Assembly: GCA_963773105.1 (NCBI GenBank)
Contig: CAVZAA010000001.1
Coordinates: forward strand, 248,001-312,000
DNA from: Trebonia sp963773105
Lineage (GTDB): Bacteria; Actinomycetota; Actinomycetes; Streptosporangiales; Streptosporangiaceae
DNA length: 64,000 bases
Direction of reading: 5' to 3'
The position numbers and the translations under genes were made by a program. Within the stretch, counting starts at the first letter, position 1. Each line of letters starts with the position of its first letter. A model generated the notes under the pieces. That model had not been told where the DNA came from and ran no database searches. It saw only the letters and a program-made list of their open reading frames with translations. Shown here in pieces: positions 8,213 to 15,349 of the stretch.

Positions 8213-9193
8213 ATGGCGTCCGCAAAGGTGCCCGTGCTGTCCTCAGGACAGGGACAGCCGCCTGGGTTTCCGTTCCGGGGGCCGGGGCTGGCAGCCAGGG
8301 CTGTCCCGTTCGCGGTGGTCGCAGTGCTGGCCGAGGCGAGCCTTGCGCTGCCGCCCGGCGTGCAGTCCCGGGCGGCGGTGATCGCGAGTATCGTCGTCGT
8401 CGCGATCGTCGTCGTGGAGGTCATCACCTCGCTGGTGCCCACGGCGGCGGCCGATTCGGTTATCATCCGCCGGGTGCTGCTGTGGGCGCTACTCGGCGCG
8501 CTGATCTCGGTGGCCGCCCACGGGCTGCGCGACCGGATCGCCCGCTCCCAGCGCGACGCCGCCACGCTGCAGGAGCATCTGCGGGAGGTGACCGTGGCGC
8601 AGGACCGGGACCGGATCGCGGCGGGCCTTCAGGACGAGGTCATCCAGCTGATCTTCGCCGCCGGGATGAAACTGGAAAGCGCCGCCGCCGTGACGCGGCA
8701 GCCTGCAGTGCGGGAGCGGGTCGAGGCGGCGGGCGGGCAGTTGGACCAGGCGCTGCGACTGATCAGGGATACGGTCTTCGGCCTAGAGCAGCGGCTGCGG
8801 AACCGCGGGCTGCGCCAGGAGATCCTCGAGCTGTGCGACGGCCTGTCCCCGGCGCCGGAGGTCAGCTTCGCCAGCCCGGTCGACGGCGCCCTGCCGCCCG
8901 GAGCCGGGACCCGGCTGATCGCCATGCTGACCGAGGCCCTGACGGTGATCGGCCGGGGCGCCACCGTGGCCAGGATCGGCGTTACCGCCGGCGAGGAGGT
9001 TTGCGTGACCATCGTCGAGGCGAGGCTGCTGCCGCACGCTGCCGACGCCGACTGGGCCGCGCAGGAGTCGCCTGGCCTGCACGAGCAGGCCGCGAGGGCC
9101 GGGGCCAGCGTCGACATCAAGCACCTCCCGGGCGGCCTCCGGCTCGCCTGGCACCTGCCTCTGGTCACCCCCGGGACCCAGGTCACCGTGTAG
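8213..9193 (+). CDS. Membrane-bound histidine-kinase-like protein lacking the phospho-acceptor His
   Basis: A 326-residue protein with three hydrophobic segments (about 31-47, 55-77 and 87-104), then a helical region resembling the HisKA_3 dimerisation domain. The normal L-H-D box reads AAGLQDEVIQLIF: Gln140 stands where the phosphorylated His belongs. The C-terminal ATPase-like region lacks a recognisable N-box Asn and Gly-rich G-boxes. It therefore looks like a pseudokinase, perhaps a partner or decoy for the DevS-like kinase at 4980. The ATG at 8213 follows TTGGAGGAAG; in-frame codons further upstream lack such a site. Confidence 0.8.
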   Translation: MASAKVPVLSSGQGQPPGFPFRGPGLAARAVPFAVVAVLAEASLALPPGVQSRAAVIASIVVVAIVVVEVITSLVPTAAADSVIIRRVLLWALLGALISVAAHGLRDRIARSQRDAATLQEHLREVTVAQDRDRIAAGLQDEVIQLIFAAGMKLESAAAVTRQPAVRERVEAAGGQLDQALRLIRDTVFGLEQRLRNRGLRQEILELCDGLSPAPEVSFASPVDGALPPGAGTRLIAMLTEALTVIGRGATVARIGVTAGEEVCVTIVEARLLPHAADADWAAQESPGLHEQAARAGASVDIKHLPGGLRLAWHLPLVTPGTQVTV

Positions 9194-9200
9194 GTGCTCA

Positions 9201-11837
9201 CTAAGCCGACGCGGAACGGGCCGCACGCGCAGCCCTGCCGCCGCGCGGGCTGGGGTGGCGGATGAAGCGGTATGCCCGGCGCCGGATGCGTCGTTCCAGT
9301 CGTTCGGTGTGGCCGACCAGGGAGCTCTGGCTTCGGGTCTGGGAGGCGCGGTAGAAGCGGGCCTTGGCCAGCTCGACTAGTAGCAGGTAGATGACCACCA
9401 TCGCGAATAGCAGCAGGAAGAAGGTCGTCGGCAGCGGCGTGAAGCCCAGCAGGTTCGCCAGCCCCGTGTACGGGAGAATCGCGCCGGCCAGGGCCGCCCC
9501 TGTGGGCACCAGGAGCATCGGCAGGCTGGGCCTGCTCTTGAAGAACGGGATCCGCCGGGTCCGGATCACGTAGACGACGAGGGTCTGGGTGGCTATCGAC
9601 TCGACGAACCAGCCGGTCCTGAACTCGGTGTGGCCGGCGTGGAGCAGGGCGAGCATGATCCAGAAGGTGAGGAAGTCGAAGATGGAGCTGACGGGGCCGA
9701 ACACGGACATGAAGCGGCGGATGAACCTCATGTCCCACGCCGCCGGGCGGGCCAGCGCTTCTGGGTCAACCCGGTCGGTGGGGATCACCAGCTGGCCGGC
9801 GTTGTAGAGCAGGTTGTTGAGGAGGATCTGCGAGGGCAGCATCGGCAGGAACGAGAGGAACACCGACGCGCCGGCCGCGCTGAACATGTTCCCGAAGTTG
9901 GAGGATGTCGCCATCAGGACGTACTTCATGGTGTTGGCGAAGATGCGGCGGCCTTCCATCACGCCTTCGGCCAGCACCCCGAGGTCCTTGTCAAGCAGCA
10001 CGACGTCGGCGGCCTCTTTGGCCACGTCGGTTCCCGAGTCGACCGAGATCCCGACGTCGGCGTGATGCAGCGCCACCGCGTCGTTCACCCCGTCGCCCAG
10101 GAACGCCACGTCCTTCCCGGTGCGGCGCGCGACCTTGATGATCCGTGACTTCTGATCCGGGCTGATCCGGGCGAATACCGTCGTGGCCGGAATCGCGGCC
10201 TCGAGCTGGTCGTCGTCGAGCGCTCCGATCTCGGCGCCGCTGAGCACGCCCGTGCAGTCCACCCCGATCTGTCCGCACACCGTGGCTGCGACCAGGCCGT
10301 TGTCCCCGGTGATGATCTTCACCTGCACGCCCAGCCGTTCGAGCTGGGCGATGGAGGCCCCGGCGTCGGCCTTCGGCCGGTCGGCGAAAGCCAGGAACCC
10401 ATCCAGCGTCAGCCCCTGCTCGCCGGCGGCGGTAAGGTCCTCGATGCCCTCGGCCGGGCGGGTCGCCACGGCCACCACCCGGGCTCCGGCGCGAAACAGT
10501 GCCTCAAGCGCCGGCCGGGCACCGTCGGGGACGTCCACGCACCGGTCCAGTACCACCTCGGGAGCGCCCTTGACGATCACCAGACAACGGCCGCCTGGGT
10601 CCGTGGCCAGGACCGATGCCAGCTGCCTTTCGTGGTCGAAAGGAAGGACGCCCAGCTTCTGCCAGGTGCTGGCCGCAGCCGCCGTCTCCTGGTCCGCCGC
10701 CGTCCACAGGGCCTGGTCCAGCGCGTTTCCCCCGGTCGGCTTGCCGGCGGTGACCGCGGCTTCGTTGCATACCAGCCCGAGCAGCAGCGGCTGATCGCTG
10801 CCGCGGCCGACGGCGTCCAGTGCCTGGGCGAAGGTGATCAGCCCTTCGGTGAGGGTCCCTGTCTTGTCGGTGAACAGGATCTCGATGTTGCCCAGGTCCT
10901 CGATGGCGACTAGCCGCTTCACCAGCACCTTTTTCGCCGCAAGGGCCTTCGAGCCGGCTGACAGGCTGACGGTCACGATGGCCGGCATCATCTCGGGGGC
11001 GATGCCCACGGCGATGGCCAGCGAGAACAGCAGTGCGTCGATGAGCGGTCGGGACAGCGACACGTTGATGATGAAGATGAACGCGGTCAGCACGGCCGCC
11101 ACCGCGAACAGGAACCGGGAAAAACGCGACAGGCCCGCCTCGAAAGCGGTCTGGCTGGGCTTCTCGGCCAGGCCCGCGGCGATCTGCCCGAAGGCGGTGC
11201 GCGGTCCGGTCACGACCACCACGCCAGTGCCCGATCCCTGGTGGACGATCGTTCCCATGAACGCGCAGCCCGGCTGATCTTGCGGCTCGCCGCCGACGGC
11301 GGGCGCCGCCGATTTGGCCGCCGGCATCGACTCGCCGGTCAGCACGCCCTCGTCGCACTCGAGCTCATCGGCCTGCAGCAAGCGCAGGTCCGCCGGGACG
11401 AGCGCGCCGACCCGGAGCGACACTACGTCCCCCGGTACCAGATCCGCCACCGGGACGCGGCTCGCCTCACCGTCGCGCCGCACTTCGGCCTCCTGCCGGA
11501 TCTGGGCGCGCAGGGCGGCCATCGCCATCTCGGCCCGGTATTCGTTGAAGAACCCCAGCCCGACGCTGAGGGCGACTATCACCGCGATGATCAGCGCGTT
11601 CGTGCCGCCGCCGGTCACCCCGGACACCAGCGCCGCCCCGAGCAGCAAGATCAGGATCGGGTTCCGGATCTGGCGGATCAGGACAGCGGTGGCCCGCACC
11701 CGGTGCGTCCCGAGCGCATTCGGCCCCAGCCGCCTGATCCGCTCCGCCGCAACCGCGGACGAGAGACCGCCGGGGCCGCTTCCGAGCCCCGAGAGCACCT
11801 CAGCGGGAGGAAGGCCGGCCGCGTCGGCCAGGTCCAT
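9201..11837 (-). CDS. mgtA: MgtA-like P-type ATPase (Mg2+/cation transport)
   Basis: An 878-residue inner-membrane P-type ATPase. It has an N-terminal cation-ATPase domain (AAERIRRLGPNAL), the actuator motif TGES (167-170), membrane helix M4 with GIAPEMMPAIV, and phosphorylation site DKTGTLT with D324. A hinge GDGVNDA and a C-terminal group of helices (LLVPTGAALAGAILPYTGL and following) complete it. GIAPEMMP is typical of type IIIB magnesium importers rather than Ca2+ or K+/Na+ pumps. A basic tail (RRIRRRAYRFIRHPSP) ends the protein. It converges on the kinase-like gene at 8213-9193. The Mg2+ assignment rests on family resemblance. Confidence 0.9.
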   Translation of the reverse strand: MDLADAAGLPPAEVLSGLGSGPGGLSSAVAAERIRRLGPNALGTHRVRATAVLIRQIRNPILILLLGAALVSGVTGGGTNALIIAVIVALSVGLGFFNEYRAEMAMAALRAQIRQEAEVRRDGEASRVPVADLVPGDVVSLRVGALVPADLRLLQADELECDEGVLTGESMPAAKSAAPAVGGEPQDQPGCAFMGTIVHQGSGTGVVVVTGPRTAFGQIAAGLAEKPSQTAFEAGLSRFSRFLFAVAAVLTAFIFIINVSLSRPLIDALLFSLAIAVGIAPEMMPAIVTVSLSAGSKALAAKKVLVKRLVAIEDLGNIEILFTDKTGTLTEGLITFAQALDAVGRGSDQPLLLGLVCNEAAVTAGKPTGGNALDQALWTAADQETAAAASTWQKLGVLPFDHERQLASVLATDPGGRCLVIVKGAPEVVLDRCVDVPDGARPALEALFRAGARVVAVATRPAEGIEDLTAAGEQGLTLDGFLAFADRPKADAGASIAQLERLGVQVKIITGDNGLVAATVCGQIGVDCTGVLSGAEIGALDDDQLEAAIPATTVFARISPDQKSRIIKVARRTGKDVAFLGDGVNDAVALHHADVGISVDSGTDVAKEAADVVLLDKDLGVLAEGVMEGRRIFANTMKYVLMATSSNFGNMFSAAGASVFLSFLPMLPSQILLNNLLYNAGQLVIPTDRVDPEALARPAAWDMRFIRRFMSVFGPVSSIFDFLTFWIMLALLHAGHTEFRTGWFVESIATQTLVVYVIRTRRIPFFKSRPSLPMLLVPTGAALAGAILPYTGLANLLGFTPLPTTFFLLLFAMVVIYLLLVELAKARFYRASQTRSQSSLVGHTERLERRIRRRAYRFIRHPSPRGGRAARAARSASA

Positions 11838-11961
11838 CGGTCCAGAGAGGGAGAGGGGGGCGCGGACAAGACCATGGGACCAGCCTCGCTACCCCAAATG
11901 TCCGGCGCCAGGGCCGTTAGTCACTGGCCTGCTCCGTACGGAGCTGGGAAGGCCGCTATCC

Positions 11962-11975
11962 GGGACTTTCGCCTC
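11962..11975. promoter_or_regulatory. DosR-like box
   Basis: GGGACTTTCGCCTC matches 11 of 14 positions of the mycobacterial core and 13 of 14 of the local pattern. It ends 59 bases before the ATG at 12034. Confidence 0.6.
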
Positions 11976-12033
11976 TGACCGGCCAGCGGCCGCGGCGGGA
12001 CCCTGCCATCGAGGCAAGGTGAGGAGATCTGCC

Positions 12034-12882
12034 ATGCAAGCGCTGGTCATTGTCCTGGTTATCGTCGCGGTGCTGGTCCTGGTGGGCCTGGCGATGGCGC
12101 TGAAAGTCGTCCAGCAGTATGAGCAGGGGGTGCTGTTCCGGTTCGGTCGGCTGCGGGGCTTGCGGAACCCGGGGCTGCGGGTGATCATCCCGTTCGCCGA
12201 CATGCTGCACCGGGTGTCGCTGCGGATCGTCACGATGCCGATCCAGTCCCAGGGCATCATCACCCGTGACAACGTCAGCGTCGACGTGTCCGCGGTCGCG
12301 TACTACCGGGTGACCAACGCGGTCAAGTCGGTCATCGCGATCGAGAACGTCCGCGCCGCGATCGACCAGATCGCCCAGACCACGCTGCGGAAGGTCGTCG
12401 GCCAGCACTCCCTGGACCAGACGCTGTCGGAGACCGACCAGATCAACCTGGACATCCGCAAGATCCTCGACGTCACTACCGCCGACTGGGGCGTGGAGGT
12501 CACCCTGGTCGAGCTCAAGGACATCCAGCTGCCCGACAGCATGAAGCGCGCGATGGCCAGGCAGGCCGAGGCCGAGCGGGAGAAGAGGGCCAAGATCATC
12601 AACGCCGAGGGCGAGGCGATGGCCGCCGCCGCGCTGGGCGACGCCTCCGACACGATGATTGCCCACCCCCTCGCCCTGCAGCTGCGGAACCTGCAGAGCC
12701 TGGTCGAGATCGGGGTCGACAAGAACACCACCGTCGTGTTCCCCGCCCCGCTGATGAGCACCATCAGCGAGCTCGGCTCCTTCATCGCCCGCGAGCAGGT
12801 CGCCGCAGCATCCGTGCTTCCGTCAGGTGCCGTCGTGCGCGTGCCAGTCGCCGCAGCGAACGGAACGACCGATGCCAGCTAG
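12034..12882 (+). CDS. SPFH/Band 7 (stomatin-prohibitin-like) membrane protein
   Basis: A 282-residue protein with one N-terminal transmembrane segment (about 3-24) and a Band 7 domain (about 25-190) including QGVLFRFGRL, the GIITRDNVSVDVSAVAYYRV strand pair and VELKDIQLPDSMKRAMARQAEAEREKRAKII, the usual start of the coiled coil. Such proteins form oligomeric scaffolds at the membrane and are often associated with proteases or stress responses. The ATG has GAGGAGA upstream. It heads a likely operon with a USP and an ABC pair (50 bp to the USP). Confidence 0.93.
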   Translation: MQALVIVLVIVAVLVLVGLAMALKVVQQYEQGVLFRFGRLRGLRNPGLRVIIPFADMLHRVSLRIVTMPIQSQGIITRDNVSVDVSAVAYYRVTNAVKSVIAIENVRAAIDQIAQTTLRKVVGQHSLDQTLSETDQINLDIRKILDVTTADWGVEVTLVELKDIQLPDSMKRAMARQAEAEREKRAKIINAEGEAMAAAALGDASDTMIAHPLALQLRNLQSLVEIGVDKNTTVVFPAPLMSTISELGSFIAREQVAAASVLPSGAVVRVPVAAANGTTDAS

Positions 12883-12931
12883 GGCCGGCGGGGAGCCAGC
12901 CGAGACCGAGACCAAGACGGAGGAGCAGCGC

Positions 12932-13399
12932 ATGCCAGGGCAAGAACACCGCATCGGCTCCCGCATCGTGGCGGGGGTCGACGGCTCGCCGTCGTCCATG
13001 AACGCCCTGCGCTGGGCCATCGGGCAGGCTGGGCTCACCGGCGCGGCCGTGGACGCCGTGCTCGCCTGGCACTATCCGGTAGCCACCGGCGGGTACGGAT
13101 GGGCGCCAACGGGTATGGCAACATCCTTCGACTTCAAGGAAAATGCGGAGAAGGTCCTAGCCGAAGCCATCGGCGCGGTCTGCGGCCCTGGCAGCGGCGT
13201 CACCGTGCGCGCCCGTGTCGTCGAGGGTAATCCAGCGCAGGTGCTGCTCGATGCGTCCGACGGCGCGGAGCTCCTGGTGGTGGGCAGCCGCGGGCACGGC
13301 GGATTCACCGAGGCGCTGCTCGGCTCGGTCAGCCAGCACTGCATTCATCACGCGCGCTGCCCCGTCGTCGTGATCCGCGATCAGGAGCATGGTGCATGA
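12932..13399 (+). CDS. Universal stress protein (UspA family)
   Basis: A 155-residue USP: strand RIVAGVDGSPSSMNALRWA, an insertion with aromatic residues (WHYPVATGGYGWAP), and the ATP loop GSRGHGGFTEALLGSVSQH. It belongs to a different subgroup from the MPGI-type USPs, closer to the single-domain USPs common near transporters. The start ATG follows GGAGGAG. Its stop overlaps the ATG of the ABC ATPase (ATGA), so translation is probably coupled. Confidence 0.93.
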   Translation: MPGQEHRIGSRIVAGVDGSPSSMNALRWAIGQAGLTGAAVDAVLAWHYPVATGGYGWAPTGMATSFDFKENAEKVLAEAIGAVCGPGSGVTVRARVVEGNPAQVLLDASDGAELLVVGSRGHGGFTEALLGSVSQHCIHHARCPVVVIRDQEHGA

Positions 13400-14385
13400 A
13401 TGCCGCGATTGAGGTTCAGGGCGTGACCAAGCGGTTCGGCGGCACACTGGCGCTGAACGACGTGTCGTTCAGCGTAGAGCGGGGTGAGGTCTTGGCGCTG
13501 CTGGGTCCGAACGGCGCCGGGAAGACCACGTTGATCCGGGTGCTGACAACACTTCTCAAGGCGGACAGCGGCCGCGCCCGGGTAGCGGGCCTGGACGTCA
13601 GGAAGGACGCCAGGGCGATCCGCTCGCTGATCGGGCTCGCGGGCCAGTACGCCACCGTCGACGAGCTGCTCACCGGCCGGGAGAACCTCGAGCTCATCGG
13701 GCTCCTCTATCACCTGGACAAGGCGGTCTACCGGCGGCGTGCGCAGGACGCCCTGGAGCGGATGTCGCTCACCGGCGCCGGCGACGATCAGGTCAAGACC
13801 TACTCGGGCGGCATGCGGCGGCGGCTTGACCTGGCCGCCAGCCTGATCGGGCGCCCGCCGGTGCTGTTCCTCGACGAGCCGACCACCGGCCTTGACCCCC
13901 GCACGCGCAACGACCTGTGGCAGTTCATCGCTGATCTCGTCGCCGAGGGCACGACGGTGCTGCTCACGACCCAGTACATGGCAGAAGCAGAGCACCTGGC
14001 CCAGGCCATCGTCGTCCTCGACGTCGGGCGCATCGCCGCCCAGGGAACCGCCGACGAGCTCAAGGACCAGCTCGGCGGCGACGTGCTCGAGGTACAGGTG
14101 ACCAAGCGGGCCGACCTGGAAAAGGCCGCCTCGCTCATCGCGGGCCTGGCAAGCGCGCCGCCCCGCCTCGACGCCGCCCTCAACCGCGTCACCCTCCCGG
14201 TCAAAGGAGGCGCGCGGGTGCTCATCGCGGCCGGGCGCGCGCTCGACGACGCGGGCGTCGAGCTCGAGGACCTGGGGATCCGGCGGCCCTCACTCGACGA
14301 CGCCTTCCTGGCAATCACCGGCCACCCGGCCGCGCCAGGCGACCACCCAGGCCAGGCACCGCGCTCACCGGAGGCAGGCCAATGA
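13396..14385 (+). CDS. ABC transporter ATP-binding protein, DrrA type
   Basis: A 329-residue ATPase with Walker A GPNGAGKTT, signature SGGMRRRLDLAAS and Walker B VLFLDEPTTGLDP, then the C-terminal extension typical of DrrA-like exporters (ELEDLGIRRPSLDDAFL). It energises export with the permease that overlaps its 3' end. The substrate is unknown; DrrAB-type systems export antibiotics or lipids. Its last 50 codons plus the first 30 of the permease are duplicated as a remnant at 31605-31850. Confidence 0.94.
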   Translation: MNAAIEVQGVTKRFGGTLALNDVSFSVERGEVLALLGPNGAGKTTLIRVLTTLLKADSGRARVAGLDVRKDARAIRSLIGLAGQYATVDELLTGRENLELIGLLYHLDKAVYRRRAQDALERMSLTGAGDDQVKTYSGGMRRRLDLAASLIGRPPVLFLDEPTTGLDPRTRNDLWQFIADLVAEGTTVLLTTQYMAEAEHLAQAIVVLDVGRIAAQGTADELKDQLGGDVLEVQVTKRADLEKAASLIAGLASAPPRLDAALNRVTLPVKGGARVLIAAGRALDDAGVELEDLGIRRPSLDDAFLAITGHPAAPGDHPGQAPRSPEAGQ

Positions 14386-15194
14386 CGGACATGGCAGTCA
14401 GGCAGCCGGCCGCCCCGGCCGTGCCGCTGACCCTGCGGCTCGCCGTCCGCGACATCGGGGGCATCACCAGGCGCAACCTGCTGCGGATCATCCGCACGCC
14501 CCAGCTGCTGTTCATGTCGGTCGTGCAGCCCGCCATCATCCTGCTGCTGTTCCGCTACGTGCTGGGCGGGGCCATCCGCGTGCCCGGCCTCGACTACGTC
14601 AACTACGTCGTGCCGGGCATCTTCCTTGAGGCGGTCCTGATCGGCGGCATGACCACGGCCCTGGCCCTGGCCCAGGACCTCCAGGCCGGCATAATCGACC
14701 GGTTCCGTAGCCTGCCCATGACCCGGTCCGCGTTCCTGGCCGGCCGGACCCTCGCCGACATATGCCGCAGCGTGCTGGCGCTGGCGTTCATCATCGGGCT
14801 GGGGCTCGCGGTCGGCTTCCGGTTCCACAACAGCGTCGGGGCCTGCCTGGCCGGCGTCGCCCTCATCATCGCCTTCGGCTACGCCCTCACCTGGGTCTAC
14901 GCCGCGATCGGGCTGGCCGTTAAAGATCCCCAGACCGCCCAGATGGCCTCCATCCTGCCGATGTTCATCCTCTTCTTCGCCAGCTCCGCGCTGGTTCCCG
15001 TGTCCACCATGCCCGGCTGGCTGCAGCCATTCGCCCAGAACCAGCCCGCCACCGTCACCATCAACGCCGTCCGGGCGCTCTTCGAACGCGGCCCGGTCTA
15101 CCACGACCTATGGCAGGCCTCCCTGTGGTGCGCCGGAATCTTCGTCGTCTTCCTGGCCATCTCACTCAATCTCTACAGGAAGGCCACCGCCTGA
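14382..15194 (+). CDS. ABC-2 type permease, DrrB type
   Basis: A 270-residue integral membrane protein with six predicted helices and the ABC-2 signature segment DRFRSLPMTRSAFLAGRTLAD. It overlaps the ATPase gene by four bases (ATGA) and forms its transmembrane partner. A second DrrAB pair is at 51220-53051. Confidence 0.93.
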   Translation: MTDMAVRQPAAPAVPLTLRLAVRDIGGITRRNLLRIIRTPQLLFMSVVQPAIILLLFRYVLGGAIRVPGLDYVNYVVPGIFLEAVLIGGMTTALALAQDLQAGIIDRFRSLPMTRSAFLAGRTLADICRSVLALAFIIGLGLAVGFRFHNSVGACLAGVALIIAFGYALTWVYAAIGLAVKDPQTAQMASILPMFILFFASSALVPVSTMPGWLQPFAQNQPATVTINAVRALFERGPVYHDLWQASLWCAGIFVVFLAISLNLYRKATA

Positions 15195-15231
15195 CCGTGA
15201 TTGCCGCCAACATACCTTTGGCCGGCTAATG

Positions 15232-15245
15232 AGGACTTAGGTCCA
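15232..15245. promoter_or_regulatory. DosR-like box upstream of PPDK
   Basis: AGGACTTAGGTCCA, a full palindromic centre with relaxed outer bases, matches 11 of 14 positions of the mycobacterial core. It lies 105 bp before the PPDK start in an AT-rich intergenic stretch (15195-15349). Confidence 0.6.
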
Positions 15246-15349
15246 TTGTTCGTTTACGCCAGCAGTCTAAATTAGTTATTAGGAGGAGCTGAGCGATAGA
15301 TGTGTCGAGCTTGCAATATATCTAATACCACGCTATTAGGGGGTTTGTC

